DNA from: Microbacterium proteolyticum
GTDB taxonomy: Bacteria > Actinomycetota > Actinomycetes > Actinomycetales > Microbacteriaceae
DNA length: 64,000 nucleotides
Assembly (NCBI RefSeq): GCF_014192415.1
Contig: NZ_JACHXY010000003.1
Span: 308,227-372,226 of the forward strand
Direction of reading: 5' to 3'
Shown: positions 10,564-20,474 of the stretch, in pieces
Layout: each line of letters begins with the position of its first letter
Numbering within the stretch: position 1 is the first letter of the stretch
The notes under the pieces: model-generated
Told to the model about the DNA's origin: nothing
The model's input: the letters and a program-made list of their open reading frames with translations, nothing else
Databases searched by the model: none
Position numbers and translations under genes: made by a program

Positions 10564-10657
10564 GACACAACGCAGGAGAACTGTCGCTCCACTGCCGCAG
10601 ATCGGCGGAAATCCGCCGTCGCACGCGGCCTCGGCGGGGAAACTCCTGCGTTGTGTC
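10564..10657. repeat. Intergenic inverted repeat, lysC-asd gap
   Basis: 15-base perfect arms GACACAACGCAGGAG (10564-10578) and CTCCTGCGTTGTGTC (10643-10657) are separated by 64 bases, which themselves contain GGCGGAAATCCGCC. It could act as an attenuating structure between lysC and asd. Confidence 0.7.
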
Positions 10658-10742
10658 CGCGCGGTGCGAGACCCGGGCGACGAGGGCTGCTCCGGTCGGA
10701 CCCCCCGGCGGGGGCGACTGTGGGGCGGGTGCGGCGCCGGCT

Positions 10743-11261
10743 TCAGCGGCCGGTGCCGGCGTGGACGGTTACCTCGTCGTCGCCGTCGAGACCGTAGGCC
10801 GTGTGCACGAGGCGGGCGGCCTCGGCGAGGTCGACACCGCGCACGACCACCGAGATGCGGATCTCGGAGGTCGAGATCATCTCGATGTTCACGCCCGCCA
10901 TGCTCAGCGCCTCGAACAGCGTCGCGGAGACACCGGAGTGCGTGCGCATACCGGCACCCACGACCGACAGCTTGCCGATCTGGTCGTCGTGCACGAGGCT
11001 CTCGAACCCGACCTCGGACTGCTCGGCGGCGAGCGCGCGGAGGGCGGTCGCCGCATCGGTCTTGGGGAGCGTGAAGGAGATGTCGGTGCGGCTCGTCGCG
11101 GCCGCGGAGACGTTCTGCACGATCATGTCGACGTTGGCGCCGGACTTGGCGACGATCTTGAAGATGTCGGCGGCCTTGCCGGGGACGTCGGGAACGCCGA
11201 TGACGGTGATCTTCGCCTGACTGAGGTCGGTGGCGACGCCGGCGACGATGGGCTCTTCCAT
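10743..11261 (-). CDS. Aspartate kinase beta subunit, internal in-frame start (172 aa)
   Basis: Inside lysC, ATG at 11261 (Met257, MEEPIVAGVATD) is preceded by GAGGGAG with a 5-base spacer, a much better Shine-Dalgarno than at the full-length start. In Corynebacterium glutamicum and Bacillus the same gene makes an ACT-only beta subunit from such an internal start, and the corynebacterial beta subunit begins with a very similar peptide. The product would hold only the regulatory ACT domains and form an alpha2beta2 enzyme. Seen: start and RBS. Inferred: actual use. Confidence 0.75.
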   Translation of the reverse strand: MEEPIVAGVATDLSQAKITVIGVPDVPGKAADIFKIVAKSGANVDMIVQNVSAAATSRTDISFTLPKTDAATALRALAAEQSEVGFESLVHDDQIGKLSVVGAGMRTHSGVSATLFEALSMAGVNIEMISTSEIRISVVVRGVDLAEAARLVHTAYGLDGDDEVTVHAGTGR

Positions 11262-12029
11262 GGTGTCTCCCTCGGGGACGAGCGGTGAAGTCTTCGAGGC
11301 GTCGAGCACCCAGGTGCCCTCGCCCGAGCTGAAGGTGGAACGCGCGTGGATGAGCACGCCGTGGCGACGGGCGTACTCGACCGCACGGATGTAGAGGACC
11401 TTGGCGCCGTTGGCGGCGAGCTCGAGCATCTCTTCGCTGCCGACGCGGGCGAGCTTGCGGGCGAGGGGGACGACGCGCGGGTCGGCGGTGTAGATGCCGT
11501 CGACGTCGCTGTAGATCTCGCACACGTCGGCCTTGAGCGCCGCGGCGAGCGCGACGGCCGTCGTGTCGGAACCGCCGCGGCCGAGCGTCGTGATGTCGCG
11601 GGTGTCGCGGTTGAAGCCCTGGAAGCCGGCGACGATGACGATCGCGCCCTCATCCAGCGCCTCGCGCAGACGTACGGGAGTGACGTCGACGATGCGGGCG
11701 GCGCCGTGCGTGGCGTCGGTGATCATGCCGGCCTGGCTGCCGGTGAACGAGCGGGCTTCGAACCCCATCGAGTGGATGGCCATCGCCAGCAGGGCCATCG
11801 AGATGCGTTCACCGCTGGACAACAGCATGTCGAGTTCGCGGGGCGCGGGGATCGGTGCCACCTGGCCCGCGAGGTCGAGCAGTTCGTCGGTGGTGTCGCC
11901 CATGGCGCTGACCGCGACGACGACCTCGTGGCCGGCGCGACGCGTGTCGACGATGCGCTTGGCGACCCGCTTGATGCTCTCGGCGTCGGCGACGGACGAG
12001 CCACCGTACTTCTGGACGATCAGAGCCAT
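10743..12029 (-). CDS. lysC: Aspartate kinase, alpha subunit (428 aa)
   Basis: Phosphorylates aspartate, the first step of the aspartate family pathway and its main control point. The N-terminal kinase domain starts MALIVQKYGGSSVAD (KYGGSS is the signature), and the C-terminal third holds two ACT domains that bind lysine/threonine for feedback inhibition. ATG at 12029 gives the family N-terminus; longer readings are rejected. An internal start at Met257 probably gives a separate beta subunit. thrE is divergent, so enzyme and amino-acid exporter share one intergenic region; TAAGAT in that gap is a possible lysC -10 box. Confidence 0.95.
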   Translation of the reverse strand: MALIVQKYGGSSVADAESIKRVAKRIVDTRRAGHEVVVAVSAMGDTTDELLDLAGQVAPIPAPRELDMLLSSGERISMALLAMAIHSMGFEARSFTGSQAGMITDATHGAARIVDVTPVRLREALDEGAIVIVAGFQGFNRDTRDITTLGRGGSDTTAVALAAALKADVCEIYSDVDGIYTADPRVVPLARKLARVGSEEMLELAANGAKVLYIRAVEYARRHGVLIHARSTFSSGEGTWVLDASKTSPLVPEGDTMEEPIVAGVATDLSQAKITVIGVPDVPGKAADIFKIVAKSGANVDMIVQNVSAAATSRTDISFTLPKTDAATALRALAAEQSEVGFESLVHDDQIGKLSVVGAGMRTHSGVSATLFEALSMAGVNIEMISTSEIRISVVVRGVDLAEAARLVHTAYGLDGDDEVTVHAGTGR

Positions 12030-12244
12030 GAGGAGAACTCCCGGGAGGGGCGTGCGTCGGGATACCACGACGGGGCGCCCGGATGCCGCGCCCGAGGGTT
12101 CATCTTACGGAACGCCGTATACGCGCCCGTACATGATCCACCATCCCGGCCACGCGATCGACCTCGTGCGCCCCCGGGCGGACTCCCGAGCGGTCGCGGA
12201 TAGGATCGACGCGTTCCACCCCCTCCCCCCCCTGGAGCGATCGC

Positions 12245-13642
12245 ATGGCGCTCACCCCCGCTACCTGGCTGTCTTCGCTACGTCGCCTCACGCACTCCGC
12301 CGACGCGGCGTCGCTCGACACGACCCTCCTCCCGGTCGTCGACGAGGCGCTGGCCACCCGCATCCTCGACCTCGCCATCCGCATCGGCGAGACGATGCTC
12401 GTCGTCGGCGCCCCCGCGAACGAGGTGACGCTGACGATCGTGCGCGTGTGCGGAGCGTACGGACTCGACCCCGTGCACGTGGACGTGACCTACAACTCGA
12501 TCACCATCGCGCACAGCCGCCCGGGGGCGAGCCACCCGACCACCCTCCTGCGCGTGGTGCGGGGGTCGGTGCCCGACCACGCCAAACTCCAGCGTCTTCA
12601 GGCACTGGTGACGGAGGTCGCCGACGGGCTCGCCCTCGACGACGCGATCGTGCGCTGCCGTGCGATTCGACGTCTGCCGTTCCGCTACCGCCCGGCGATC
12701 GTGATCGTCTCGCAGGCGTCGCTCGCCGCCGGTGTCGCGATCATGTTCGGCGCCAACTGGCTCGCGCTGGTGCTCTCGTTCATCGCCGCAGCCTTGGCCG
12801 CCACGACCCAGCACGTGATGGCCCGTGCGCGGGTGCCGTACTTCTTTGCCCAGATCGCGGGCGGTTTCGTGCTGACCGTCGTCGCCGCCCTCTCTCCCCT
12901 GCTGCGCTACACCGGCCTGGATGCCGCCGCCGACATCCGTCCGTCGGTGATCGTGGCATCCGGGATCGTCCTCATGCTCGCGGGGCTCACCGTGGTGGGC
13001 GCGGCACAGGATGCCATCGACGGATTCGCACTGACCGCGACCGGGCGCATCCTCGAACTCACGACGCAGACACTCGGTGTGGTGCTGGGCATTCTGGCCG
13101 GGCTGGAGACCGTGCGCGTGATCGGGCTGGGCATGTCGCCGCCGTCGAACGCCTTGCCGCTCGGACCCCTCACCGTGCAGTTCATCGGCGCCGCCGTGAT
13201 CGCCATCGCCGTCGCCGTGTACAACGGCGCCGGGACCCGGATCATCGTCGTCTCCGCCGCCCTCAGCCTCGTCGCGTGGGCGGGATATGTCGGAGCGACG
13301 GCGCTCGGGTTCGAGGTGGCCGCCGCCAGCGGCGTCGGCGCATTCATCGGCAGCTTCGCGGGCATCGTCGTCGCCTACCGCCTGCACGTGCCGTCGGTGG
13401 CGATCACGACCGCCGCCATCCTGCCGCTCGTGCCCGGTGCGGCGGTGTTCCGCGGGCTGCTCGGCATCGTGGAATCCGGCGACGACCCCGCTGTGCTCAT
13501 GACCGGCGTCACGACCCTCGCGGGGGCTGCGACCATCGGCATCGCCCTCGCCGTGGGGGCCTCGCTCGGCATCTACCTCGGCCAGCCCGTGCGCGCGACG
13601 CTGTCGAGCGTCACCCGGGCGCGGGCGCGGGCGCGCGGGTAG
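12245..13642 (+). CDS. thrE: Threonine/serine exporter ThrE (465 aa)
   Basis: Proton-driven exporter of threonine and serine, first described in corynebacteria. A soluble N-terminal domain of about 150 residues (IGETMLVVGAPANEV, THVDVTYNSI-type region) precedes roughly ten hydrophobic helices ending near residue 455; the tail TRARARARG is basic. Length is normal for single-chain ThrE. ATG at 12245 has GGAG upstream; a TAGGAT at 12199-12204 is a possible -10. It is divergent from lysC, a sensible pairing because aspartate-pathway flux makes threonine. A 27-bp tandem repeat array starts 20 bases after the stop. Confidence 0.9.
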   Translation: MALTPATWLSSLRRLTHSADAASLDTTLLPVVDEALATRILDLAIRIGETMLVVGAPANEVTLTIVRVCGAYGLDPVHVDVTYNSITIAHSRPGASHPTTLLRVVRGSVPDHAKLQRLQALVTEVADGLALDDAIVRCRAIRRLPFRYRPAIVIVSQASLAAGVAIMFGANWLALVLSFIAAALAATTQHVMARARVPYFFAQIAGGFVLTVVAALSPLLRYTGLDAAADIRPSVIVASGIVLMLAGLTVVGAAQDAIDGFALTATGRILELTTQTLGVVLGILAGLETVRVIGLGMSPPSNALPLGPLTVQFIGAAVIAIAVAVYNGAGTRIIVVSAALSLVAWAGYVGATALGFEVAAASGVGAFIGSFAGIVVAYRLHVPSVAITTAAILPLVPGAAVFRGLLGIVESGDDPAVLMTGVTTLAGAATIGIALAVGASLGIYLGQPVRATLSSVTRARARARG

Positions 13643-13661
13643 GGCGCCCGCGGCGCAGCGG

Positions 13662-13796
13662 GCGGTGCGGACGGGCGCGACACGGCACGCGGTGCGGACG
13701 GGCACGACGCGGCACGCGGTGCGGACGGGCACGACACGGCACGCGGTGCGGACGGGCACGACACGGCACGCGGTGCGGGCGGGCGCGACACGGGCG
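13662..13796. repeat. 27-bp tandem repeat array (5 copies)
   Basis: Five consecutive 27-bp units begin GCGGTGCGGACGGGC; three are almost identical and the first and last diverge. It starts 20 bases past thrE and about 180 bases before the recR stop, in a convergent gap. It has no spacers, so is not CRISPR. The unit is a multiple of three and leaves several frames open, but no start with a ribosome-binding site is seen; I treat it as non-coding. The rest of the gap (13797-13978) shows nothing clear. Confidence 0.85.
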
Positions 13797-13978
13797 GGAC
13801 GGCGCGGACGACGCAACCGCGGAGAACATCCACGACAGGCCTCATCTCGACCCTCGCGATCGGCACGCCGGCGGATCGCCCCACCGTTGTGCCGGCGCCA
13901 CACCTGCCGGGGCGGGCGCTGAGCGTCGACGGGAGGCCGTCGGGGCGGTCGAGGGGGCCAGCCGAGACCGGGGTTCCG

Positions 13979-14572
13979 TCAGAGCGTGCGACGACCCTCG
14001 AACGCGCGACCGAGGGTGACCTCGTCGGCGTACTCGAGATCACCGCCGACGGGCAGACCGGATGCCAGACGCGTGACGCGGATCTCGAGGGTGTGCAGGA
14101 GTCGGCTGAGGTAGGTGGCCGTGGCCTCGCCCTCGAGGTTCGGGTTGGTGGCGAGGATGACCTCTTGCACCGTTCCGTCTGCGAGCCGTTGCATGAGTTG
14201 CGTGACGCGCAGGTCGTCGGGGCCGATGCCGGCGATGGGGCTGATCGCGCCGCCGAGCACGTGGTACAGCCCACGGAACTCACGGGTGCGCTCGATGGCT
14301 GCGACGTCTTTCGCGTCTTCGACGACGCAGATGAGGACCGGGTTGCGTCGCGGGTCACGGCAGATGGAGCAGCGATCCTGCTCGGACACGTTGCCGCAGA
14401 TCTCGCAGAACTTCACCTTGTCGCGGATCTCGCCGAGCAGTGTGGACAGGCGCGAGACATCGAACGACGGTGACTGCAGGATGTGGAACGCGATGCGCTG
14501 CGCGGACTTCGGGCCGATGCCCGGGAGTCGGCCGAACTCATCGATCAGGTCTTGCACGATGCCGTCGTACAT
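13979..14572 (-). CDS. recR: Recombination mediator RecR (197 aa)
   Basis: Works with RecF and RecO to load RecA at gaps and stalled forks. It shows a helix-hairpin-helix ([17 protein letters not shown], residues 17-33), a C4 zinc finger with Cys56, Cys59, Cys68 and Cys71, and a TOPRIM domain beginning [15 protein letters not shown]. Length is typical. Its ATG overlaps the dnaX stop as TGATG, so it is translationally coupled to dnaX, the classic bacterial dnaX-recR order; the small EbfC/YbaB gene often found between them is absent here. Confidence 0.96.
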   Translation of the reverse strand: MYDGIVQDLIDEFGRLPGIGPKSAQRIAFHILQSPSFDVSRLSTLLGEIRDKVKFCEICGNVSEQDRCSICRDPRRNPVLICVVEDAKDVAAIERTREFRGLYHVLGGAISPIAGIGPDDLRVTQLMQRLADGTVQEVILATNPNLEGEATATYLSRLLHTLEIRVTRLASGLPVGGDLEYADEVTLGRAFEGRRTL

Positions 14573-17508
14573 CAGCTGAACCTCGTCGGTGGCTCGTAGG
14601 GCTCGTCGCGCACGTAGGTGGCGCCGAGCATCTGGCGGACGACCGCCTCGCCGTACCGCTGGACGCCGCCGCGGAGCGGGGCCATGCGCGGAACGACCAC
14701 GGGGGGCAGGGGGGCCTCGACGTCGTCGGCCGGCGGGATGACGTCATCGTCGTCGACCTCGTCGGGTGCGGGGACCGAGGGCGTCACCTCACGCGGCGGG
14801 AGCACCACGCCGGGGTGAACGGCGAACGCCTCGGGCGGCGCGGCGGCCTCATCGGGCTCGTCGTCGACGGCCAGGGCCGTCGACGCGAGACCGGCGGAAG
14901 CGATGTCGCCGCCGAGGGGGGACGCGGCGGAAGACACGCTCGTCGCGGCGGCTGACGCGGAGGATGCCCCGGCGACGTCAGCGGAAGGAATCGGTGCGAC
15001 AGCCCACTCGGTGACCGACGCCGTGTAGGGCGCCGTCGATCGCGGGGCGGAGGGAGCACTCGCGGATCCCCCGCCGCGAGGGGCGTCGGATCCGCCCGCG
15101 GGACCGCGCGGAGGCGCTCCGGGGCCGGAACCCCCCGGACCGTCACCATCGAGGCGCGCGAGATACTTCACGCGGACGCCGAGCACGGTCTGGATCGCCT
15201 GGCGCAGGTCTTCGCTCGCACCCCCGTCGGGCGTGCGCGTCTTGAAGGCGTTCAGGTCGCCGGCGGCGCGGAACGACAGGGTCAGCACGTCGTCGTCGAA
15301 GGCACGCACGGTGGCGGTCGTCACGACGAGCCATGAGGCGCGGCTCGCGACCTCGAGTTGGGCGAGGATCTCCGGCCAGGCGTCGCGCAGATGCCCGAGT
15401 TCGATCGGCCCGACGGGGGTGACCGGCGGGGTCGGGGCGGAAGCCTCGAGCGGTGAGACGTCGTCGGTGGCGGCCTCCGGCTCCGCAGGCCCGGGAACCG
15501 GTGCGGTATCGGCGGCGGTCGGCGCCGAGACGTCGGCGGCGGCACGGACCGACGCGGTGTCGTCGGCGGCGGCGGTCGGCGCGGCGGCTGCACGCGCGGA
15601 CGCCGCAGCCGGCTCGCGACCCTCAGACGAAGGCATGGTCGAGTCGGGATCGGACGTCTCGTGCGCCGAGACGGCGGGATCGGGCGTGCTCCCCGTGGTC
15701 GGCGCCGTCTCGGGAGTGGGTGCGGTGTCGAACGGGTGCGCGTCGGCATCGGCTCGTGCGGCGGGCGTGCGCCCGCGTCCCCCGGGCTCGGCGACCGGTT
15801 CGGGGTCGTCGAACGGCGGCGGCGCGTCGTCATCGGTGAGCGGCGGTGCGTCATCGTCGAGCGCACCCCGCGCGGGCGTCGCCTCGGAACGCGCGGGTGC
15901 CTCCGACGGACGCGGTGATGCGTCCGACGGCTGCGGGGAGGCCGACGAGGCGGCGGAGGACGTGGGGGGCGTGGGGGGCGTGGGCCCGCCGGGCGCGGCG
16001 ATCGTCGGCACGGCGACAGCCGGCGCGGCGACGCGGGGCGGGGTCGAAGCGGCGGTCGACGCACCCGTCGACACGGTGCCGGGCGACGCGACGGACGGCG
16101 GCGCGACGGAGGTCGACGGGCCGGACGGCGACGCGACCCGGGGAGGCGCCACGCTCGAGGCACCCGACTCGGGTGCGGCGACCCCGGCAGAAGCGATCGC
16201 CGGAGACGCGACCCGCGGCGACGGCGATGCGGAATCCGTTCTTCCGGGTGCGGCGATGTCGGCTGCGGGCGATGCGGGGCGTCCGGTGGCCGGAGCGAGC
16301 TGCGGGGCGGCCGACGTCGAGCCGCGCGCCGCCTCGAGGTCGTGGGCCGCCGCGGGCGAGGTGCCCTGCGACACTCCTGCGTGGGTGAGCACGCGCGCGA
16401 CGAGCAGTTCGAGCTGCAGGCGTGGCGACGTCGCACCCGTCATCTCGTCGAGCGCGGCCACCACGAGGTCGGCCGTGCGCGAGAGGCGGTACACGCCGAA
16501 GGCGGTCGCCTGACGAGCCATGCGCTCGAGCTCGTCGTCGGGCACTCCACGCAGGACGGCGGACGCACCGGCGCCGGTCGCCGCCACGATGATGAGGTCG
16601 CGGAGCCGCTCGAGCAGGTCGTCGACGAACCGGCGGGGATCCTGTCCGGTCTGCACGACCCGATCGACCGCGGCGAAGGCTCCCCCGCCGTCGTTCGAGG
16701 CGAACGCGTCGACGACCTCGTCGAGGAGCTCGGAGTGGGTGTAACCCAGCAGGGCGACGGCCCGCTCGTAACGGACGAGGACGTGGCCCGCCGGTTCGGT
16801 CCCCGAGCCCGACGAGGGGTCGGATCCGGCGATGAGCTGATCGAGAAGCGAGAGCGTGTCGCGGGGAGAGCCGCCGCCGGCGCGCACGACGAGCGGCAGC
16901 ACACCGGCCTCGACGCCGACCCCCTCGGTCTCGCACAGTTCCTGGACGTACTCGAGCATGGCCGCGGGCGGGACGAGGCGGAACGGGTAGTGGTGTGTGC
17001 GCGAACGGATGGTGCCGAGCACCTTCTCGGGCTCGGTGGTGGCGAAGATGAACTTCACGTGCGCGGGAGGCTCTTCGACGAGTTTCAGCAGCGCGTTGAA
17101 ACCCTGCTGCGTGACCATGTGGGCCTCGTCGAGGATGAAGATCTTGAACCGGTCGCGAGCGGGAGCGAAGATCGCGCGCTCGCGCAGGTCGCGGGCGTCG
17201 TCGACACCGTTGTGGCTGGCCGCGTCGATCTCGACCACGTCGAGCGATCCGCCGCCGCCGCGACCCAGCTCGACGCAGCTGTCGCACGTGCCGCAGGGGG
17301 TGTCGGTGGGGCCGGCTGCGCAGTTGAGGCAGCGGGCGAGAATGCGGGCCGACGTGGTCTTTCCGCAGCCGCGCGGACCCGAGAACAGATACGCGTGACC
17401 CACGCGATCACTGCGCAGTGCGGTCATCAACGGCTCGGTCACCTGCGACTGCCCGATCATCTCACCGAACGCCTCGGGGCGGTATCGGCGGTACAGGGCT
17501 GTCGTCAC
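14572..17508 (-). CDS. dnaX: DNA polymerase III subunits gamma/tau (978 aa)
   Basis: Clamp-loader ATPase of the replicative polymerase. The N-terminal AAA+ module has Walker A GPRGCGKT (44-51), a zinc site (Cys63, 72, 75, 78), and DEAH followed by [11 protein letters not shown]. After about residue 370 comes some 300 residues of Ala/Pro/Ser/Thr-rich, low-complexity linker, then a folded tau region ([22 protein letters not shown]) and a further disordered tail. The protein is long for the family because of the linkers. TAGGCT lies 6 bases before the GTG start, so the mRNA is probably leaderless. recR is coupled at the 3' end. No frameshift slip site for a gamma form was identified. Confidence 0.95.
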   Translation of the reverse strand: MTTALYRRYRPEAFGEMIGQSQVTEPLMTALRSDRVGHAYLFSGPRGCGKTTSARILARCLNCAAGPTDTPCGTCDSCVELGRGGGGSLDVVEIDAASHNGVDDARDLRERAIFAPARDRFKIFILDEAHMVTQQGFNALLKLVEEPPAHVKFIFATTEPEKVLGTIRSRTHHYPFRLVPPAAMLEYVQELCETEGVGVEAGVLPLVVRAGGGSPRDTLSLLDQLIAGSDPSSGSGTEPAGHVLVRYERAVALLGYTHSELLDEVVDAFASNDGGGAFAAVDRVVQTGQDPRRFVDDLLERLRDLIIVAATGAGASAVLRGVPDDELERMARQATAFGVYRLSRTADLVVAALDEMTGATSPRLQLELLVARVLTHAGVSQGTSPAAAHDLEAARGSTSAAPQLAPATGRPASPAADIAAPGRTDSASPSPRVASPAIASAGVAAPESGASSVAPPRVASPSGPSTSVAPPSVASPGTVSTGASTAASTPPRVAAPAVAVPTIAAPGGPTPPTPPTSSAASSASPQPSDASPRPSEAPARSEATPARGALDDDAPPLTDDDAPPPFDDPEPVAEPGGRGRTPAARADADAHPFDTAPTPETAPTTGSTPDPAVSAHETSDPDSTMPSSEGREPAAASARAAAAPTAAADDTASVRAAADVSAPTAADTAPVPGPAEPEAATDDVSPLEASAPTPPVTPVGPIELGHLRDAWPEILAQLEVASRASWLVVTTATVRAFDDDVLTLSFRAAGDLNAFKTRTPDGGASEDLRQAIQTVLGVRVKYLARLDGDGPGGSGPGAPPRGPAGGSDAPRGGGSASAPSAPRSTAPYTASVTEWAVAPIPSADVAGASSASAAATSVSSAASPLGGDIASAGLASTALAVDDEPDEAAAPPEAFAVHPGVVLPPREVTPSVPAPDEVDDDDVIPPADDVEAPLPPVVVPRMAPLRGGVQRYGEAVVRQMLGATYVRDEPYEPPTRFS

Positions 17509-17514
17509 CCGAAC

Positions 17515-17520
17515 AGCCTA
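17515..17520 (-). promoter_or_regulatory. -10 box of dnaX (leaderless arrangement)
   Basis: TAGGCT on the coding strand is 6 bases before the dnaX GTG; no Shine-Dalgarno sequence lies between them. Confidence 0.55.
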
Positions 17521-17618
17521 CGGCGTCCCTCCGACATCGCCTCCGCGGCATCCTCCTCCCGCGTGCGGCCGGCCGCCGCGCTCCCGATCCCGGGGCCCTC
17601 ATCACGCCGCGACCGGTC

Positions 17619-17696
17619 CCGAGAACAGGGGATGCCGCCGGTGCAGGCCGGTCCATCGGCATCCGCCCCTGTACCCGCCGGATCACCTGTTCTCGG
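17619..17696. repeat. Intergenic inverted repeat, GH65-dnaX gap
   Basis: 11-base perfect arms CCGAGAACAGG (17619-17629) and CCTGTTCTCGG (17686-17696). A second, overlapping pairing joins ACAGGGGATGCCG (17625-17637) with the stretch 17656-17671, giving two alternative stems. The remainder of the 307-base gap holds the GH65 terminator and the dnaX -10 box. Confidence 0.65.
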
Positions 17697-17775
17697 CGGA
17701 CCCGCGAGGACGCACCCGGGAGGACGCACCCGAGGGACGCACCCGCGAGGCGCGCGCGCCCCGAAAACACCGAAC

Positions 17776-17805
17776 GCGGCGCCCCCTCACGAGAGGAGGC
17801 GCCGC
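17776..17805 (-). terminator. Intrinsic terminator of the GH65 gene
   Basis: Arms GCGGCGCC and GGCGCCGC with extra inner pairing start about 10 bases after the GH65 stop. On the transcribed strand the stem is followed by a T-rich tail ending in TTTT at 17763-17766. Confidence 0.75.
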
Positions 17806-17815
17806 GCCCGAGGAG

Positions 17816-20353
17816 TCAGAAACCTCCGTCGAGGCCGACCGCGATGGGGGTGTCGTCGTCGTTCACGACCGGGATCGTCGCCGTGACGATGGGCACCGAT
17901 GCCGACAGCAGCGTGCCGTCCTCGCGCACCGAGCCCTCGAGCTGACGGATCGAGGGGCGACCCGGACGCACCGGACCCTGCCCGTGCAGCGCCACGCGCA
18001 CCGTCTCACCGGGAGCGACGGTGTAGTCGACGTCGCGCACCGCGAACGCGACGGGCGCGCCCTCCTCCCCCGCGCGCAGCGTCAGCGCGTTCGCGGTGAG
18101 GGTGACGTTGAGGCGCGTCCCGTGCCAGTGCAGCACGTACGACAGCTCGGGCCAGTCGGCCGGGAGGCGCGGGTCGAACGTGAGCCGCCCGAAGTGGTCG
18201 CGCATGCCGCCGAAGCCGCTGATCAGCGCCGTCCACACACCGCCGGCCGACGCCACGTGCACGCCGTCGGAGGCGTTGTGGTGCAGGTCGCCGAGGTCGA
18301 CGAACGCGGCCTGACGGAAGTACTCCAGCGCCAGGTCCTGGTAGCCGACCTCGGCCGCGAGGATCGACTGCACGACCGCCGACAGCGTCGAGTCACCGGT
18401 GGTCAGCGGGTCGTAGTACTCGAAATCGGCGAGCTTCTCGGCATCCGTGAAGTGATTGCCCTGCAGGAACAACGCGAGCACCACGTCGGCCTGCTTGAGC
18501 ACCTGGTAGCGGTAGATCACCAACGGGTGGAAGTGCAGCAGCAGCGGACGCTGGTCGGGCGGCGTGTTCTCGAGGTCCCAGATCTCGCGCTCGAGGAAGA
18601 CGGCGTCCTGCGGATGGATGCCGAGGGCCTCGCTGAAGGGGATGTGCATCGCCTCGGCCGCGCGGTCCCAGCGCTCGGGCTCGGAGGGATCGAGGTTCAT
18701 GCGCTCGGCCATGTGCGCGTACGCGTCGGGGTCGTTGTCGGCGAGGTCGCGGACCGTGCGGGCGGCGAAGCGCAGGTTGAAGCGCGCCATCACGTTGGTG
18801 AAGAGGTTGTCGTTGACGACGGTGGTGTACTCGTCGGGACCCGTCACGCCGTGGATGTGGAACGAATCGTGCTCGCCGTCGTCGGCCGCGTCGCTCGAGC
18901 GCCAGAAGCCCAGCGTCGACCACAGCCGCGCGGTGTCGACGGCGATGTCCACGCCCTCGCGGGCGAGGAACTCCTCGTCGCCCGTCGCTCGCACGTACTT
19001 CGCCAGGGCGAAGGCGACGTCGGCGTTGATGTGGTACTGCGCGGTGCCGGCGGCGTAGTACGCCGAGGCCTCCTCGCCGTTGATCGTGCGCCACGGGAAG
19101 AGCGCTCCGGCCTCGTTGAGCTGGTGCGCGCGCTTGCGTGCGGCCGGCAGCATCAGGTAGCGCATGCGCAGGGCGTTGCGCGCCCAGAGGGGCGACGTGT
19201 ACGCCAAGAACGGCAGCACGTACACCTCGGTGTCCCAGAAGTAGTGCCCGCTGTATCCCGAGCCGGTGACGCCCTTCGCGGGAACGCCCTGGCCGTCGGC
19301 GCGGGCCGCCGCCTGCGCGAGCTGGAACAGGCACCAACGCGTGGCCTGCTGCAGGTCGCCGTGTCCGCCGATGCGCACGTCGGAGCGCTCCCAGAAGTCG
19401 GCGTACCAGTCGATCTGCTGGGTGAAGAGGCCGTCGATGCCGGTCTCCACCGCTCGGTCGAGGGTGCGGCGGCACCGGTCGAGCAGTTCCCCCGTGGGGA
19501 CGCCCCGCGACGTGTGGTAGCTGACCAGCTTGGTGATCGTGGTGGGGACACCTGCGCGCGCCTGCACGCGATAGACGTTCTTGGCGATGTCGGGCTCGAT
19601 GAGACGGCGCGCGGTGTACTCGTTCTGCGTGTCGACGAGGTGGTCGGCGATGACGGCGAGCGTCATGTTCGACTCGCTGACCTCGTAGCTCAGGGCCGAC
19701 CGATCGCCGTCCTGCCAGTACTCGCGCGGTTGCAGCACGCGGTCGCTGAGCTTCTCGGTCTTGCGCGGGTCGAATCCGGCCTTCCCGGATGCCATCGGCG
19801 AACCGCCGTAGATGCCCTCGCCGTCCTGCCGGTTCAGCAATTGGCTGCTGACGATGACGGGAGCATCGGCGTCGAGCACGGTCACGGTGAGGCGCAGCAC
19901 CGCGAGGTGCTTCTCTTCGAACGAGACGAAGCGTTCGTCTTCGATGCGCACGCGTTTGCCGGAGGGGGTGACCCACAGGAGGTTGCGACGCAGGATCCCC
20001 TGGCGCATGTCGAGGACCCGCTCGTACTCGCGGACGTCGGCGACGTCGAGCGAGAGCGGCTCGTCGTCGACGTAGACGCGCAGGACCTTGGCGTCGGGCG
20101 CGTTGATGATGGTCTGGCCGACCTCGGCGAAGCCGTAGGCCTGCTCGGCGTGGCGGATGGGGAACGTCTCGTGGAACCCGTTGATGTACGTGCCCTGTTC
20201 GAGGGCGAAGCGGCCCTCGATCGAGTTCCCGCGCAGGCCCAGGTAGCCGTTTCCGACGGCGAAGAGGGTCTCGGTGACCCCCACGTCGTCGAGCGAGAAC
20301 TCGGTCTCGACGAGGCGCCATTCGTCGACGGGGAAACGATCGCGATCGATCAT
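17816..20353 (-). CDS. Glycoside hydrolase family 65 disaccharide phosphorylase (845 aa)
   Basis: Inverting phosphorylase of the maltose/trehalose/kojibiose type, splitting an alpha-glucosyl disaccharide with phosphate to beta-glucose 1-phosphate and free sugar. It shows the N-terminal beta-sandwich (NGYLGLRGN), the (alpha/alpha)6 barrel with FWDTEVYVLPF, and the general acid Glu508 in VTGPDEYTTVV. A C-terminal beta domain follows. Length is normal. The neighbour upstream on the same strand (beta-phosphoglucomutase) would convert the product to glucose 6-phosphate, which supports the assignment. Which disaccharide is used cannot be read from sequence; maltose or trehalose are the best guesses. 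A terminator follows. Confidence 0.88.
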   Translation of the reverse strand: MIDRDRFPVDEWRLVETEFSLDDVGVTETLFAVGNGYLGLRGNSIEGRFALEQGTYINGFHETFPIRHAEQAYGFAEVGQTIINAPDAKVLRVYVDDEPLSLDVADVREYERVLDMRQGILRRNLLWVTPSGKRVRIEDERFVSFEEKHLAVLRLTVTVLDADAPVIVSSQLLNRQDGEGIYGGSPMASGKAGFDPRKTEKLSDRVLQPREYWQDGDRSALSYEVSESNMTLAVIADHLVDTQNEYTARRLIEPDIAKNVYRVQARAGVPTTITKLVSYHTSRGVPTGELLDRCRRTLDRAVETGIDGLFTQQIDWYADFWERSDVRIGGHGDLQQATRWCLFQLAQAAARADGQGVPAKGVTGSGYSGHYFWDTEVYVLPFLAYTSPLWARNALRMRYLMLPAARKRAHQLNEAGALFPWRTINGEEASAYYAAGTAQYHINADVAFALAKYVRATGDEEFLAREGVDIAVDTARLWSTLGFWRSSDAADDGEHDSFHIHGVTGPDEYTTVVNDNLFTNVMARFNLRFAARTVRDLADNDPDAYAHMAERMNLDPSEPERWDRAAEAMHIPFSEALGIHPQDAVFLEREIWDLENTPPDQRPLLLHFHPLVIYRYQVLKQADVVLALFLQGNHFTDAEKLADFEYYDPLTTGDSTLSAVVQSILAAEVGYQDLALEYFRQAAFVDLGDLHHNASDGVHVASAGGVWTALISGFGGMRDHFGRLTFDPRLPADWPELSYVLHWHGTRLNVTLTANALTLRAGEEGAPVAFAVRDVDYTVAPGETVRVALHGQGPVRPGRPSIRQLEGSVREDGTLLSASVPIVTATIPVVNDDDTPIAVGLDGGF

Positions 20354-20474
20354 CGGGGGTGCCTTCCGGTGGCGGATTCTGAGTCGGCGCGAGACGACGG
20401 CATGCCGCTCGCGCGGGTGGAGCTCGGGTTCGCCGCTCGGGGACGGCGAGGGGGTGTCGCGTGCAGGCGACGGC

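Noticed and set aside
12030-12244. Lysine riboswitch upstream of lysC
   Set aside because: The lysC leader side is short and GC-rich, with none of the conserved L-box helices; feedback is expected through the ACT domains.
13662-13796. Possible CRISPR array
   Set aside because: The 27-bp units are contiguous with no unique spacers, and no cas genes are present.
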